Source: Chitinophagales bacterium
GTDB lineage: Bacteria; Bacteroidota; Bacteroidia; Chitinophagales; Saprospiraceae
Length of the DNA: 64,000 nucleotides
NCBI GenBank assembly: GCA_013299105.1
Contig: JAAFJY010000033.1
Location: forward strand, 30,434-94,433
Direction of reading: 5' to 3'
Position numbers and translations under genes: made by a program. The notes under the pieces were generated by a model. It did not search any database, was not told the origin of the DNA, and was given only the letters and a program-made list of their open reading frames with translations. Below, in pieces: positions 45,249 through 52,905 of the stretch; positions within the stretch are counted from its first letter, which is position 1; every line of letters starts with the position of its first letter.

Positions 45249-46133
45249 ATGAAACTGGCGATACACAATTGGATGCGCGCCGAAACAATCGAAAAAACGA
45301 TTGATCGCATTGCCGCCCTGGGTTATCACAAACTCGAAATTCAGGGCACTCCTGAGGCTTACGACACCAAGTATGTGGGCAAACTGCTACAAGATCACGG
45401 CCTCTCCTGCTGGGGTTCGGTGACTTTGATGCTGGAGGAGCGCAACCTTTTGGCCAAAAACAAAGCCCAAAGAGCCGCCTCGGTGCAGTACGTCAAAGAC
45501 GTGGTGACGATGGTCAAAGAACTCAATGGCACGATGGTTTCAGTAGTACCTGCTACGGTAGGCAAAATCATTCCCGACGGCCGCCCGGATGAAGAATGGG
45601 AATGGGCCATTGAGGGAATGCAGGAGATTTACGCCTATTCCGAAAACCTCGGTATTTTACTGGGCATCGAACCGATCAACCGTTTTGAAACTTATTTCAT
45701 CAACCGGGGCGACCAAGCCTTGGCCTTGGCCCAAGCCGTAGGGCCGAATTGTGGAGTTTGCCTTGACACCTTCCACATGAACATCGAGGAAGACGATATG
45801 TTTGAAGCGATCCGCCGGGCCAAGGGCCGTTTGGTAGGCTTTCACGTAGCCGACAACAACCGCATGGCACCGGGTATGGGCAAGTTGGATTGGAAAAAAA
45901 TCATCGCCACGCTGCACGAAATTGGCTACGATGAGGTTTTGTCCGTAGAGTTTTGTTCGCCCTTGGATCGGACGCCCGCCAACCCGCACCCCAATTCCAT
46001 CGAGACCAACCCAGAGGGGCTCAGCCCTGAGCAAAAGAAATTCCTGGAAGACCACGGCAGCTCGGCGGTCACCGAGGAATTTTATACCATGTTGACCCGC
46101 AAATCTGTGGAAACCCTTAGCGTACTGATTTGA
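45249..46133 (+). CDS. D-tagatose 3-epimerase-like sugar isomerase/epimerase
   Basis: A 294-residue TIM-barrel protein of the AP-endonuclease-2 superfamily. The four expected metal ligands are in place: Glu141 in GIEPINRFETYF, Asp173 in CLDTFHMNIEEDDM, His199 in VGFHVADNN, Glu234 in LSVEFCSP. The EPxNRFE and LDTFHMNIEE blocks are those of ketose 3-epimerases (tagatose/psicose type), so C3 epimerisation or isomerisation of a free ketose is likely; the exact sugar is not visible. It starts 29 bases after the cytochrome dehydrogenase and is very likely co-transcribed. No signal peptide, so it works in the cytoplasm. Confidence 0.85.
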   Translation: MKLAIHNWMRAETIEKTIDRIAALGYHKLEIQGTPEAYDTKYVGKLLQDHGLSCWGSVTLMLEERNLLAKNKAQRAASVQYVKDVVTMVKELNGTMVSVVPATVGKIIPDGRPDEEWEWAIEGMQEIYAYSENLGILLGIEPINRFETYFINRGDQALALAQAVGPNCGVCLDTFHMNIEEDDMFEAIRRAKGRLVGFHVADNNRMAPGMGKLDWKKIIATLHEIGYDEVLSVEFCSPLDRTPANPHPNSIETNPEGLSPEQKKFLEDHGSSAVTEEFYTMLTRKSVETLSVLI

Positions 46134-46218
46134 GTTATGAGTTATGGGTTATGAGTGAGGGGCTCGCTGGCAAATTCTGAGGTTGCTTGAGCACTTGTTT
46201 GCACGGGTCGGGATAGTT

Positions 46219-46383
46219 GTAAGTTTTCAATCCGGCTTTTTGAGAGCGCTTTACATCGGAGATGTGAGACGTTTGTAGCAATCGAAGCCCAGGACTTTTG
46301 GGCACTTCGGATGAAGTGTGATGTTAAATTGAGAGGTCTGTTAGCAGGGTTTTCAATACGGTTACAAGCCATTGAGAACTCAC
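46219..46383. mobile_element. MITE-like element family B, copy 3 (short form)
   Basis: 165 bases with ends GTAAGTTTTCAAT and ATTGAGAACTCAC, the same terminal inverted repeats as 9139-9353 and 52401-52613, but with a largely different interior (TTTGTAGCAATCG; GGGCACTTCGG). It sits between the epimerase and dehydratase genes and accounts for most of that 283-base gap. Before it, 46134-46160 has a short GTTATGAG tandem. Confidence 0.6.
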
Positions 46384-46416
46384 CAACATTTACGTTATGA
46401 AAAGTAATCTTTCACC

Positions 46417-47577
46417 ATGAAAATCACCAATGTAGAGGCCTTTTGGCTGCGTTGCCCCATTCCCAAAGAAAAACAGCACCGCTCGGACTATGGCCTGCTG
46501 ACCGATTTTGACATGACTCTGGTGGTCGTGACAACCGATACCGGGCTGCAAGGATTTGGCGAAGCAAAAGCTGCGGTAGGCTCGTCGGGGGTCTGTGCAT
46601 CGATTGTGACTTGTGTAGAGCAAGAGTTGAAACCCTTGTTGATCGGTAAAGATGCCCGCCACATTTCGCGCATCTGGGAACACGTTTACAACGGTACCCG
46701 TGACCATTACGCCTTGTCGAGGGGGCGCAAATTTCCTATTTTAAGCCGCCGTGGTTTGACCATTTCGGCGATGAGTGGGATCGACACGGCACTTTGGGAC
46801 CTCAAAGGCAAAGCCCTGGGAGTTCCGGTGGTGGAACTATTGGGTGGGGCTTGCCGAGATACGATGGAGGCATATGCCAGCGGTGGTTGGGCCAGCGCCG
46901 AAAAAATTGGGGAACAACTCAATGGTTACATCGAAAAAGGATTCAAAGGCGTAAAAATGCGGGTCGGCATCATGGACGAAACCGTTGGCGAAAGTGTCAA
47001 GCGGGTGCGTGCAGCGCGAGCAGCCATCGGTGAGCACATCAAGCTCATGACCGACGCCCACGGTACTTTTAGCGTACCCGAAGCCAAGCAGTTTTGTCGC
47101 GGGGTGGAAGATTGCAACCTTTACTGGTTTGAGGAACCCATCAGTCCCGACAATAGGCACGGCACTGCGGAGGTACGCGCCGCTACTTCCATCCCCATTG
47201 CGGTGGGCGAAAGCGAATACACCGCATTTGATGTACGGGATTTGATCGAAGTGCGCGCCCTGGATGTGGTTCAGCCCGATTCGGCCATCATTGGCGGCAT
47301 TACTGAGTCGATGCGGGTGGCTCAATTGGCACATGCTTATCAATTGGAGTTGGCTCCGCATTGTTGGGGTTCCGCTTTTTCCTTCATGGCGGGGGTCAAT
47401 GTGGCTTTTGCTTCTCCGGCAGCGGTGGTGATCGAGTTTTCACTGGGCGGCAATCCGATGATGTACGAGTTGGTCAATGAAAAAATCACGGTCGAAAATG
47501 GGATGCTTTCCGCACCTACTGTACCGGGTTTGGGGCTGACGCCCAATTGGGATTTTGTACGTGAATTCAAGCAGTGA
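46417..47577 (+). CDS. Enolase-superfamily dehydratase (mandelate racemase-like)
   Basis: A 386-residue enzyme of the mandelate racemase/muconate lactonizing group. Catalytic features: Lys180 in KGVKMRVG (the second Lys of KxK is Arg here), metal ligands Asp213 (TDAHGTF), Glu239 (WFEEP) and Glu265 (VGESEY), and His315 in APHCWGSAF. This set is typical of acid-sugar dehydratases, which remove water from an aldonate to give a 2-keto-3-deoxy sugar acid. The specific aldonate cannot be assigned. It is cytoplasmic. It follows the epimerase on the same strand with an inserted repeat element in between; three 17-base repeats follow it. Confidence 0.87.
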   Translation: MKITNVEAFWLRCPIPKEKQHRSDYGLLTDFDMTLVVVTTDTGLQGFGEAKAAVGSSGVCASIVTCVEQELKPLLIGKDARHISRIWEHVYNGTRDHYALSRGRKFPILSRRGLTISAMSGIDTALWDLKGKALGVPVVELLGGACRDTMEAYASGGWASAEKIGEQLNGYIEKGFKGVKMRVGIMDETVGESVKRVRAARAAIGEHIKLMTDAHGTFSVPEAKQFCRGVEDCNLYWFEEPISPDNRHGTAEVRAATSIPIAVGESEYTAFDVRDLIEVRALDVVQPDSAIIGGITESMRVAQLAHAYQLELAPHCWGSAFSFMAGVNVAFASPAAVVIEFSLGGNPMMYELVNEKITVENGMLSAPTVPGLGLTPNWDFVREFKQ

Positions 47578-47580
47578 GAA

Positions 47581-47631
47581 AGTTGAGGGGTTGAGAAAGT
47601 TGAGGGGTTGAGAAAGTTGAGGGGTTGAGAA
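47581..47631 (+). repeat. 17-bp minisatellite, three perfect copies
   Basis: The unit AGTTGAGGGGTTGAGAA is repeated exactly three times directly after the dehydratase stop codon. Related TTGAG words occur at 12075-12126. The perfect identity suggests recent slippage expansion. Confidence 0.9.
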
Positions 47632-47708
47632 GAAGGTCCCATGCAAAAGTTTTCGAGGTTCCGCCTTTCCAGTGAGTTTTTAATAACCATTTTAAAACAC
47701 CTTTATAT

Positions 47709-48191
47709 ATGGCAAAAGCAATCGGCATCAATCACGTGGCACTGGTGGTCAGCAACCTCGAAGCTGCCTGTGAATTTTATGAAAAAGAACTGGGAATGGA
47801 AGCGATTCCAGCTTTCTTGTTTGACTACCCCACCGCCTTTTTCAAAATCAACGAAACCCAACAGCTGCACCTCACTGAGTGGGACGATACCTACTCTTTC
47901 CGGGGGCATGTGTGTATGCAAGTGGACGACATCAATGCCATCTTTTGGCGCATGAAAGAACTGGGGGTGATCGATACTTCGCCTTGGGGCAAGGTTCGCC
48001 AATTGCCCGATGGGCCCATTCAAATGTTTGTAAGGGATCCATCTGGTAATTTGGTAGAGTTGTCTTGCAAGCCTGGTTTTGAAATTGACCCAGCCATTTT
48101 TGAAGATGAGCTGTTTCAGGCGGGCATTTACGTTTCAGGGCGCAATGATTTCCGGGGTTATAAGTCCAAAGACGCGACTTTGTACCACTAA
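47709..48191 (+). CDS. VOC superfamily (glyoxalase/dioxygenase-like) protein
   Basis: A 160-residue vicinal-oxygen-chelate protein of two beta-alpha-beta-beta-beta modules. The first metal-type His is in GINHVALVVSNLE; FYEKELGMEAIPA follows, and the second half has a His in RGHVCMQVDD and the Glu in DPSGNLVELSC. VOC enzymes include glyoxalases, epimerases and dioxygenases, so the reaction is open; in this context an isomerase or lyase acting on a keto-sugar acid is conceivable. The ATG at 47709 follows ACCTTTATAT. It lies 131 bases after the dehydratase in the same orientation. Confidence 0.83.
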   Translation: MAKAIGINHVALVVSNLEAACEFYEKELGMEAIPAFLFDYPTAFFKINETQQLHLTEWDDTYSFRGHVCMQVDDINAIFWRMKELGVIDTSPWGKVRQLPDGPIQMFVRDPSGNLVELSCKPGFEIDPAIFEDELFQAGIYVSGRNDFRGYKSKDATLYH

Positions 48192-48225
48192 GTAATAAGC
48201 CGCGAATAAATCTTTCCAATTCGCA

Positions 48226-48362
48226 AATGCGTTGCCCCGTCATGCTTTGCCCCGCTGCGCGGGATGGGAACACGGATGACACGGATTAAACTGATTTACA
48301 CTGATTTCCAGCACGATGTTGGCCACGACGTTGACACCCTTTGCGATTAACATCCGTGGAGA
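48226..48362 (+). repeat. Dispersed ACACGGAT repeat, copy 2
   Basis: It contains GGGAACACGGATGACACGG, CTGATTTACACTGATTTCC and AGCACGATGTTGGCCACGAC, matching 36092-36210, preceded by GCCCCGCTGCGCGGG. It occupies most of the gap between the VOC and hydroxyacid dehydrogenase genes. Confidence 0.6.
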
Positions 48363-48401
48363 TTGGAAAGCTTTATTTTTGAACCGTCACTTACCCATAT
48401 C

Positions 48402-49355
48402 ATGGCAAGCATGAAAAACATCCTACTGCTCGAAACCATTGCCGAAGAAGCCATGCAACTGCTCCAGGAGGCAAAGGATGTGGAGGTGCATACCGCTTTT
48501 GCCGGGCTGCCTTCTGCCGAAGTTTTATCCAACATTGATGCGGTCATTACTCGTGGTCTTGGTCAGGTCAATCAAGCATTGCTCGATGCCTGCCCTAAAT
48601 TGCAAGTAGCGGCCCGTTGTGGCGTAGGGCTGGATAATGTGGATGTAGCGGAGGCCAGCAAACGAAAAATAAAGGTCGTGAACGCCCCGGGGTCCAACGC
48701 AGCCACCGTTGCTGAACATACCATTGCGCTGATGCTGATGCTGCAACGCAACCTTTTTCAGGCCCTCAATGATGTCAAAACTGGCAATTGGGCGGCACGC
48801 AGTAGTTTCAAAAGTGACGAAGTAAGGGGGAAAACCCTAGGCATTCTGGGCTTGGGCAACATCGGCTTGAAAGTGGCCAGGGTTGCAGAGGTCCTGGGCA
48901 TGAGGGTTATTTACTGGTCAAAATCCCCCAAGGACACGCCTTATCAATATGTTTCAAAGGAGAAGTTGTTTGCCAGTGCCGACCTCATTTCCATCCATGT
49001 GCCTTTGACTGCTGAGACCAGCAACCTGATCAATACCGAGGTTTTGAGCCAGGTAAAACCTACTTGTATCATCGTCAATACGGCTCGCGCTCAGATTGTC
49101 GATAAAGTAGCACTGGTGGAAGCCCTGAATGCGGGGAGATTGGCAGGTTACGGTGCCGATGTGCCGACTTCTCCTGCTCCCGGCGCGCATGATGAACTGA
49201 TTTCACACCCCAAGGCCCTGATTACGGCCCACGTCAGCAGCCTTACCGCGAGTACCTATGTAAGCATGTGTACGAGTACAGTGAGCAATGTGCTGGCCAT
49301 TTTGCGCGGGCAGGAGCCAGTGGCGGGTTGCATTTTTAATTTAAAAGACCTTTAA
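48402..49355 (+). CDS. D-isomer-specific 2-hydroxyacid dehydrogenase
   Basis: A 317-residue NAD-dependent dehydrogenase related to phosphoglycerate and glyoxylate/hydroxypyruvate reductases. The NAD site is LGILGLGNIGLKVARV. The catalytic Arg lies in VNTARAQIVD (family usually NTARG), and the His in ITAHVSSLTAS; the acidic partner is probably Asp in PGAHDEL. The ATG at 48402 gives MASMKNILLLETIAEEAM; a further ATG three codons on is possible. In this cluster it may reduce or oxidise a hydroxy-acid produced by the dehydratase branch. It ends 11 bases before the next haem dehydrogenase gene. Confidence 0.85.
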   Translation: MASMKNILLLETIAEEAMQLLQEAKDVEVHTAFAGLPSAEVLSNIDAVITRGLGQVNQALLDACPKLQVAARCGVGLDNVDVAEASKRKIKVVNAPGSNAATVAEHTIALMLMLQRNLFQALNDVKTGNWAARSSFKSDEVRGKTLGILGLGNIGLKVARVAEVLGMRVIYWSKSPKDTPYQYVSKEKLFASADLISIHVPLTAETSNLINTEVLSQVKPTCIIVNTARAQIVDKVALVEALNAGRLAGYGADVPTSPAPGAHDELISHPKALITAHVSSLTASTYVSMCTSTVSNVLAILRGQEPVAGCIFNLKDL

Positions 49356-49366
49356 TCCACTAAAAA

Positions 49367-52009
49367 ATGAAACGATTTGCCAGAATGTCTTGGTCCTTGT
49401 TGGTTCCGATCACGCTATTGGGAACATTTTCTCTGCAATTCTTTCGGCCTGCCCTTCCGACTAATCCACCCAAAACGGATAAGTTGAAACTGCCTCCTGG
49501 TTTTGTAGCTGAACACCTTTACAGCCCCTCCGAAAACAAGGAAGGTTCCTGGGTGTCGATGTGTTTTGACGACAAAGGACGCATGTTGGCTTCTGACCAA
49601 TATGGGGATATTTACCGCCTGGAAATCCCTGCGATTGGCTCCAAGGAACTGAAGCCTAAAATCGAAAAAATAAAACTGGAGAACGATACCCTCCATTTTG
49701 GCGCAGCCCACGGTTTGCTGTACGCTTTCAACAGCCTGTACGTGATGGTCAACAACCACGCCGATAAAGCGTTACCCAAGGGTTCCGGTTTTTACCGCTT
49801 GCAAGATACCGACGGTGACGACCAGTTCGACAAGCTAACCCTGCTGAAAAACCTGGTCGGCGAAGGCGAACACGGCCCCCACAGCATCAAACTTTCTCCC
49901 GATCAGAAATCCCTGTACGTAATTTGTGGCAATTACACCGATTTGCCCAGCATGGATGCCTACAAATTGCCTCAAACTTGGAAATACGACAACCTTTTTC
50001 CTGAAATCAAAGACCCCCGTGGGCACGCCAACGACCGCAAAGAACCCGGAGGCTGGGTGGCCAATGTCAACCCGGAAGGCACCAAATGGGAATTGGTTTC
50101 GGCAGGATACCGCAATCCCTTTGATTTGGCCTTCAACGACGTGGGCGACCTTTTTGTTTACGACGCCGACATGGAGTGGGATTTTGGCCTGCCTTGGTAT
50201 CGGCCCACCCGCATCTGTCATGCTACCAGTGGTTCCGAATTCGGCTGGCGCACGGGCAATGGCAAGTGGTCGGCCAGTTTTCCAGATAATTTACCTCCGG
50301 TCATCAACATTGGCCAGGGCTCACCGACCAACTTGCTCTATGCCAAAGACGCAAAGTTCCCCGCCAAATACCAACAGGCTTTGCTGGCTTTTGACTGGAG
50401 TTTTGGGATCATTCACGCCATTCACCTCCAACCCAGCGGCTCGACTTACACTGCCACCCGCGAGGAGTTTTTATCCGGTGTACCCTTGCCATTGACCGAT
50501 GGAGCGATTGGTCCGGATGGTGCCTTGTATTTTTTGACTGGTGGCCGCAGGCTTGAATCGGATTTGTACCGCGTGTATTACTCCGGAACAGAGGCGACAA
50601 GCAGTTCGGAGCTTACTGAATTGACCGAAGAAAATAAGCTCCGTCGGAAATTGGAGGCGCTCCATATTCCCGGAAACCCTACCGCAATAACTACTGCATG
50701 GCCTTACCTTGGGCACTCCGATCGAGCCGTCCGTTTTGCCGCTCGCATCGCCATCGAGCACCAGGCGGTAAGAGAATGGAAAGCCAAAGCCTTGGCGGAA
50801 AGCAACCCGGTCGCCTTGACCAATGCCATGATTGGGCTAGCGCGCAGTGGAAAGGCCAATGACAAGACTGCCATCCTGGATGCCCTGTCAGGGATCAATT
50901 ACCGCAACATTTCGCCAAGCCAACAACTGGATGTGCTGCGGGCCTATGAACTGGTCTTTGCCCGCTTTGGTATGCCTAAAACTGCCCAAAAAAAGGAAAT
51001 TGTAGCCTTGTTGAATGCCCAATATCCTAGTAGCTCAGCAGAGCTCAACAGGGCCTATTGCAAGCTGCTGGTGTTCTTGAGGGACCCCAGTGTAGTGCCT
51101 AAAACCCTGGCTTTGATGGCCAATAAAGAGCTGTATGACCCCAACGAAGGACTCGCCACCAACTCCGAAGACCTGATCCTGCGCAATCCCCAATACGGCC
51201 TGGACATTGCCAAAATGTTGGAAAAAATGCCTGCCCCCCAACAAACTTACCTGGCCATCATGCTCGCCAAGGCCAAAGTGGGCTGGACACCAGCGTTGCA
51301 GGAGCAGTATTTTAACTGGTACAAACAAGCCTTTGCGCTTAAAGGTGGCAATAGCTATATTGGCTTTCTGGACAAAGCCAGGAAAATAGCGCTGAAAAAC
51401 GCTCCTGCCAGTAAGAGGAAGCACTACAATCAAGTTTCGGGTGCAGAAATGCTAACGGAATCGGGCAATGATTTGGCGCAGGAGGATTACCCCAAAGGCC
51501 CTGGGCGGGGGTATAGTTTAGCGGACATGGATACCATTTTTACCGCTGAACTGAGCGGTAGAAACTTCAAAAAAGGCAAAGCCATGTATGTGGCTACCAC
51601 CTGCGCTCGCTGCCATGCCATGAAAGGAGAAGGAGGAAACATCGGCCCTGATCTGACGCAAATTGGTACCCGATTCAGCACCAAAGACATTTTGGAGGCC
51701 ATCCTTGAACCCAGCAAGGCCATCTCCGACCAATACGCGGCTACCCAGTTTGAGTTAAAAAATGGGAAAAGTATGGTGGGCAAAATCGCCAATCAAGACA
51801 CTGAACATTATTATGTGTCTCAAAACCCTTATGCACCCGATTTTTTGGTCAAAGTCAACAAAAAAGACGTAGTTGCTAAAAATTATTCCACGGTTTCAGT
51901 GATGCTTCCTGGCTTGGTCAATCCCTTGAATCCGGAGGAATTGAAGGACTTGGTGGCGTATTTGAAGGCAGGGGGTGATGAGGCGCATGCGGTTTTTAAG
52001 GCCAAATAA
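49367..52009 (+). CDS. Exported PVC-type haem-binding dehydrogenase
   Basis: An 880-residue exported protein. The signal peptide is RMSWSLLVPITLLGTFSLQF. Residues about 35-400 form a sorbosone/glucose dehydrogenase-like propeller (LPPGFVAEHLYSP, GRMLASDQYGDIYRL, GEHGPHSIKLSPD, SAGYRNPFDLAFND). HEAT-like helices cover about 420-720, and the C-terminal cytochrome c domain begins at TTCARCHAMKGEGGNIGPDL with CxxCH at about 746-750. This is the same architecture as the first gene of the cluster but without the N-terminal hydrolase. It should oxidise a sugar-like substrate in the periplasm. It follows the hydroxyacid dehydrogenase by 11 bases, so they form one transcript. Confidence 0.85.
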   Translation: MKRFARMSWSLLVPITLLGTFSLQFFRPALPTNPPKTDKLKLPPGFVAEHLYSPSENKEGSWVSMCFDDKGRMLASDQYGDIYRLEIPAIGSKELKPKIEKIKLENDTLHFGAAHGLLYAFNSLYVMVNNHADKALPKGSGFYRLQDTDGDDQFDKLTLLKNLVGEGEHGPHSIKLSPDQKSLYVICGNYTDLPSMDAYKLPQTWKYDNLFPEIKDPRGHANDRKEPGGWVANVNPEGTKWELVSAGYRNPFDLAFNDVGDLFVYDADMEWDFGLPWYRPTRICHATSGSEFGWRTGNGKWSASFPDNLPPVINIGQGSPTNLLYAKDAKFPAKYQQALLAFDWSFGIIHAIHLQPSGSTYTATREEFLSGVPLPLTDGAIGPDGALYFLTGGRRLESDLYRVYYSGTEATSSSELTELTEENKLRRKLEALHIPGNPTAITTAWPYLGHSDRAVRFAARIAIEHQAVREWKAKALAESNPVALTNAMIGLARSGKANDKTAILDALSGINYRNISPSQQLDVLRAYELVFARFGMPKTAQKKEIVALLNAQYPSSSAELNRAYCKLLVFLRDPSVVPKTLALMANKELYDPNEGLATNSEDLILRNPQYGLDIAKMLEKMPAPQQTYLAIMLAKAKVGWTPALQEQYFNWYKQAFALKGGNSYIGFLDKARKIALKNAPASKRKHYNQVSGAEMLTESGNDLAQEDYPKGPGRGYSLADMDTIFTAELSGRNFKKGKAMYVATTCARCHAMKGEGGNIGPDLTQIGTRFSTKDILEAILEPSKAISDQYAATQFELKNGKSMVGKIANQDTEHYYVSQNPYAPDFLVKVNKKDVVAKNYSTVSVMLPGLVNPLNPEELKDLVAYLKAGGDEAHAVFKAK

Positions 52010-52024
52010 CCTGAATCCGTTAAG

Positions 52025-52357
52025 ATGGAAAAAATAACCCTTTACCACCAGGAGACACCTGGCATTAAAATATCGATCCAAATTTATTTCAACGAAAAAA
52101 ACCAGTTGTACCTAGACGGCTATGACATTGGTAGTACCGTTAAAGAAAATTTGGGCGATTCAGACTACGAATACGTCCATACGATTGAACCGGAGGAGGT
52201 CAAAAAACTCTACCCGATTTTTAATTTAAACATGGATGATAGAATAGGTTTATTGGCTGCAATAAAAAAGGATTTTAGCCTAGCCAATGCTTATACTTTA
52301 TTTGGTGAATTCCTGAATACCTATGACATAAAGTATACCAGTTTCACCTGGGTTTAA
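52025..52357 (+). CDS. Hypothetical protein
   Basis: A 110-residue soluble protein of unknown function, starting 15 bases after the haem dehydrogenase, so it may be the last gene of that transcript. The sequence (KISIQIYFNEKNQLYLDGYD, YEYVHTIEPEEVKKLYPIF, LLAAIKKDFSLANAYTLFGE) suggests a small alpha/beta fold. It is more AT-rich than its upstream neighbour and resembles the small immunity-like proteins common in Bacteroidota, but no motif is diagnostic. Confidence 0.6.
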   Translation: MEKITLYHQETPGIKISIQIYFNEKNQLYLDGYDIGSTVKENLGDSDYEYVHTIEPEEVKKLYPIFNLNMDDRIGLLAAIKKDFSLANAYTLFGEFLNTYDIKYTSFTWV

Positions 52358-52400
52358 TTTGAATCAACCCCATCAGTAAAAAAGTGAAACGCTATTTTTT

Positions 52401-52613
52401 GTAAGTTCTCAATTCGCATTTCTGCAAGTCATTTTCTTTTTCTAGGCAGGTAAATTCTCGTAAGCACGTTACAAACGTGCGCAAGCCCGGTGTCGGTCAG
52501 GAGACCCGACACCAGCACAATGCTCAATAGACGCTGGTTCTAGGTCTCTGACCGGAACCATCTTACACGCGTTTGTAACGCGTAAACGGATCTTCAGCGG
52601 ATTGAAAACTTAC
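52401..52613. mobile_element. MITE-like element family B, copy 2
   Basis: 213 bases with ends GTAAGTTCTCAAT and ATTGAAAACTTAC, closely matching 9139-9353 inside: ACGTTACAAACGTGC with CGCGTTTGTAACGCG, and GGTCAGGAGACC with GGTCTCTGACC around AGCACAATGCTCAATAGACG. It is preceded by six T, like the other full copy. Confidence 0.75.
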
Positions 52614-52752
52614 TAAAGGCGAGAGCTGCTGGGGGCATTTCAGTTCAAAGTTTTATGAAAAGCCCTCCTCATAAATGGGGATTTTTTCCTTCCCCTTCCT
52701 GGGGGTGATGTTTGGGATTTACCAAGGCTGCATCTTTGCAGTATCCTTGGTT

Positions 52753-52806
52753 TTTTTCGGTTGAACACACTTGGGGAGGCCTTTTTGGGGCCTCCCGACC
52801 GAAAAA
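52753..52806. terminator. Nested inverted repeat, probable terminator
   Basis: The inner stem GGGAGGCC (52774) with GGCCTCCC (52789) sits inside an outer stem TTTTTCGGT (52753) with ACCGAAAAA (52798). It lies about 100 bases past the stop of the carboxypeptidase gene (minus strand) and could end transcripts from both sides. The remainder of 52358-52905 holds the family B element and no gene. Confidence 0.6.
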
Positions 52807-52905
52807 CCCTAAATCGTATATTCGCAAATGTTTGGCTTGATACAGAGGGTGGTTCGCTGCCCTCTCTTTGTTTGAGCGAAGCCCCCTCTTTTCAACTCCT
52901 CACCT

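Noticed and set aside
47581..47631. Possible CRISPR-like direct repeats
   Set aside because: The 17-base units abut directly with no spacers; this is a minisatellite.
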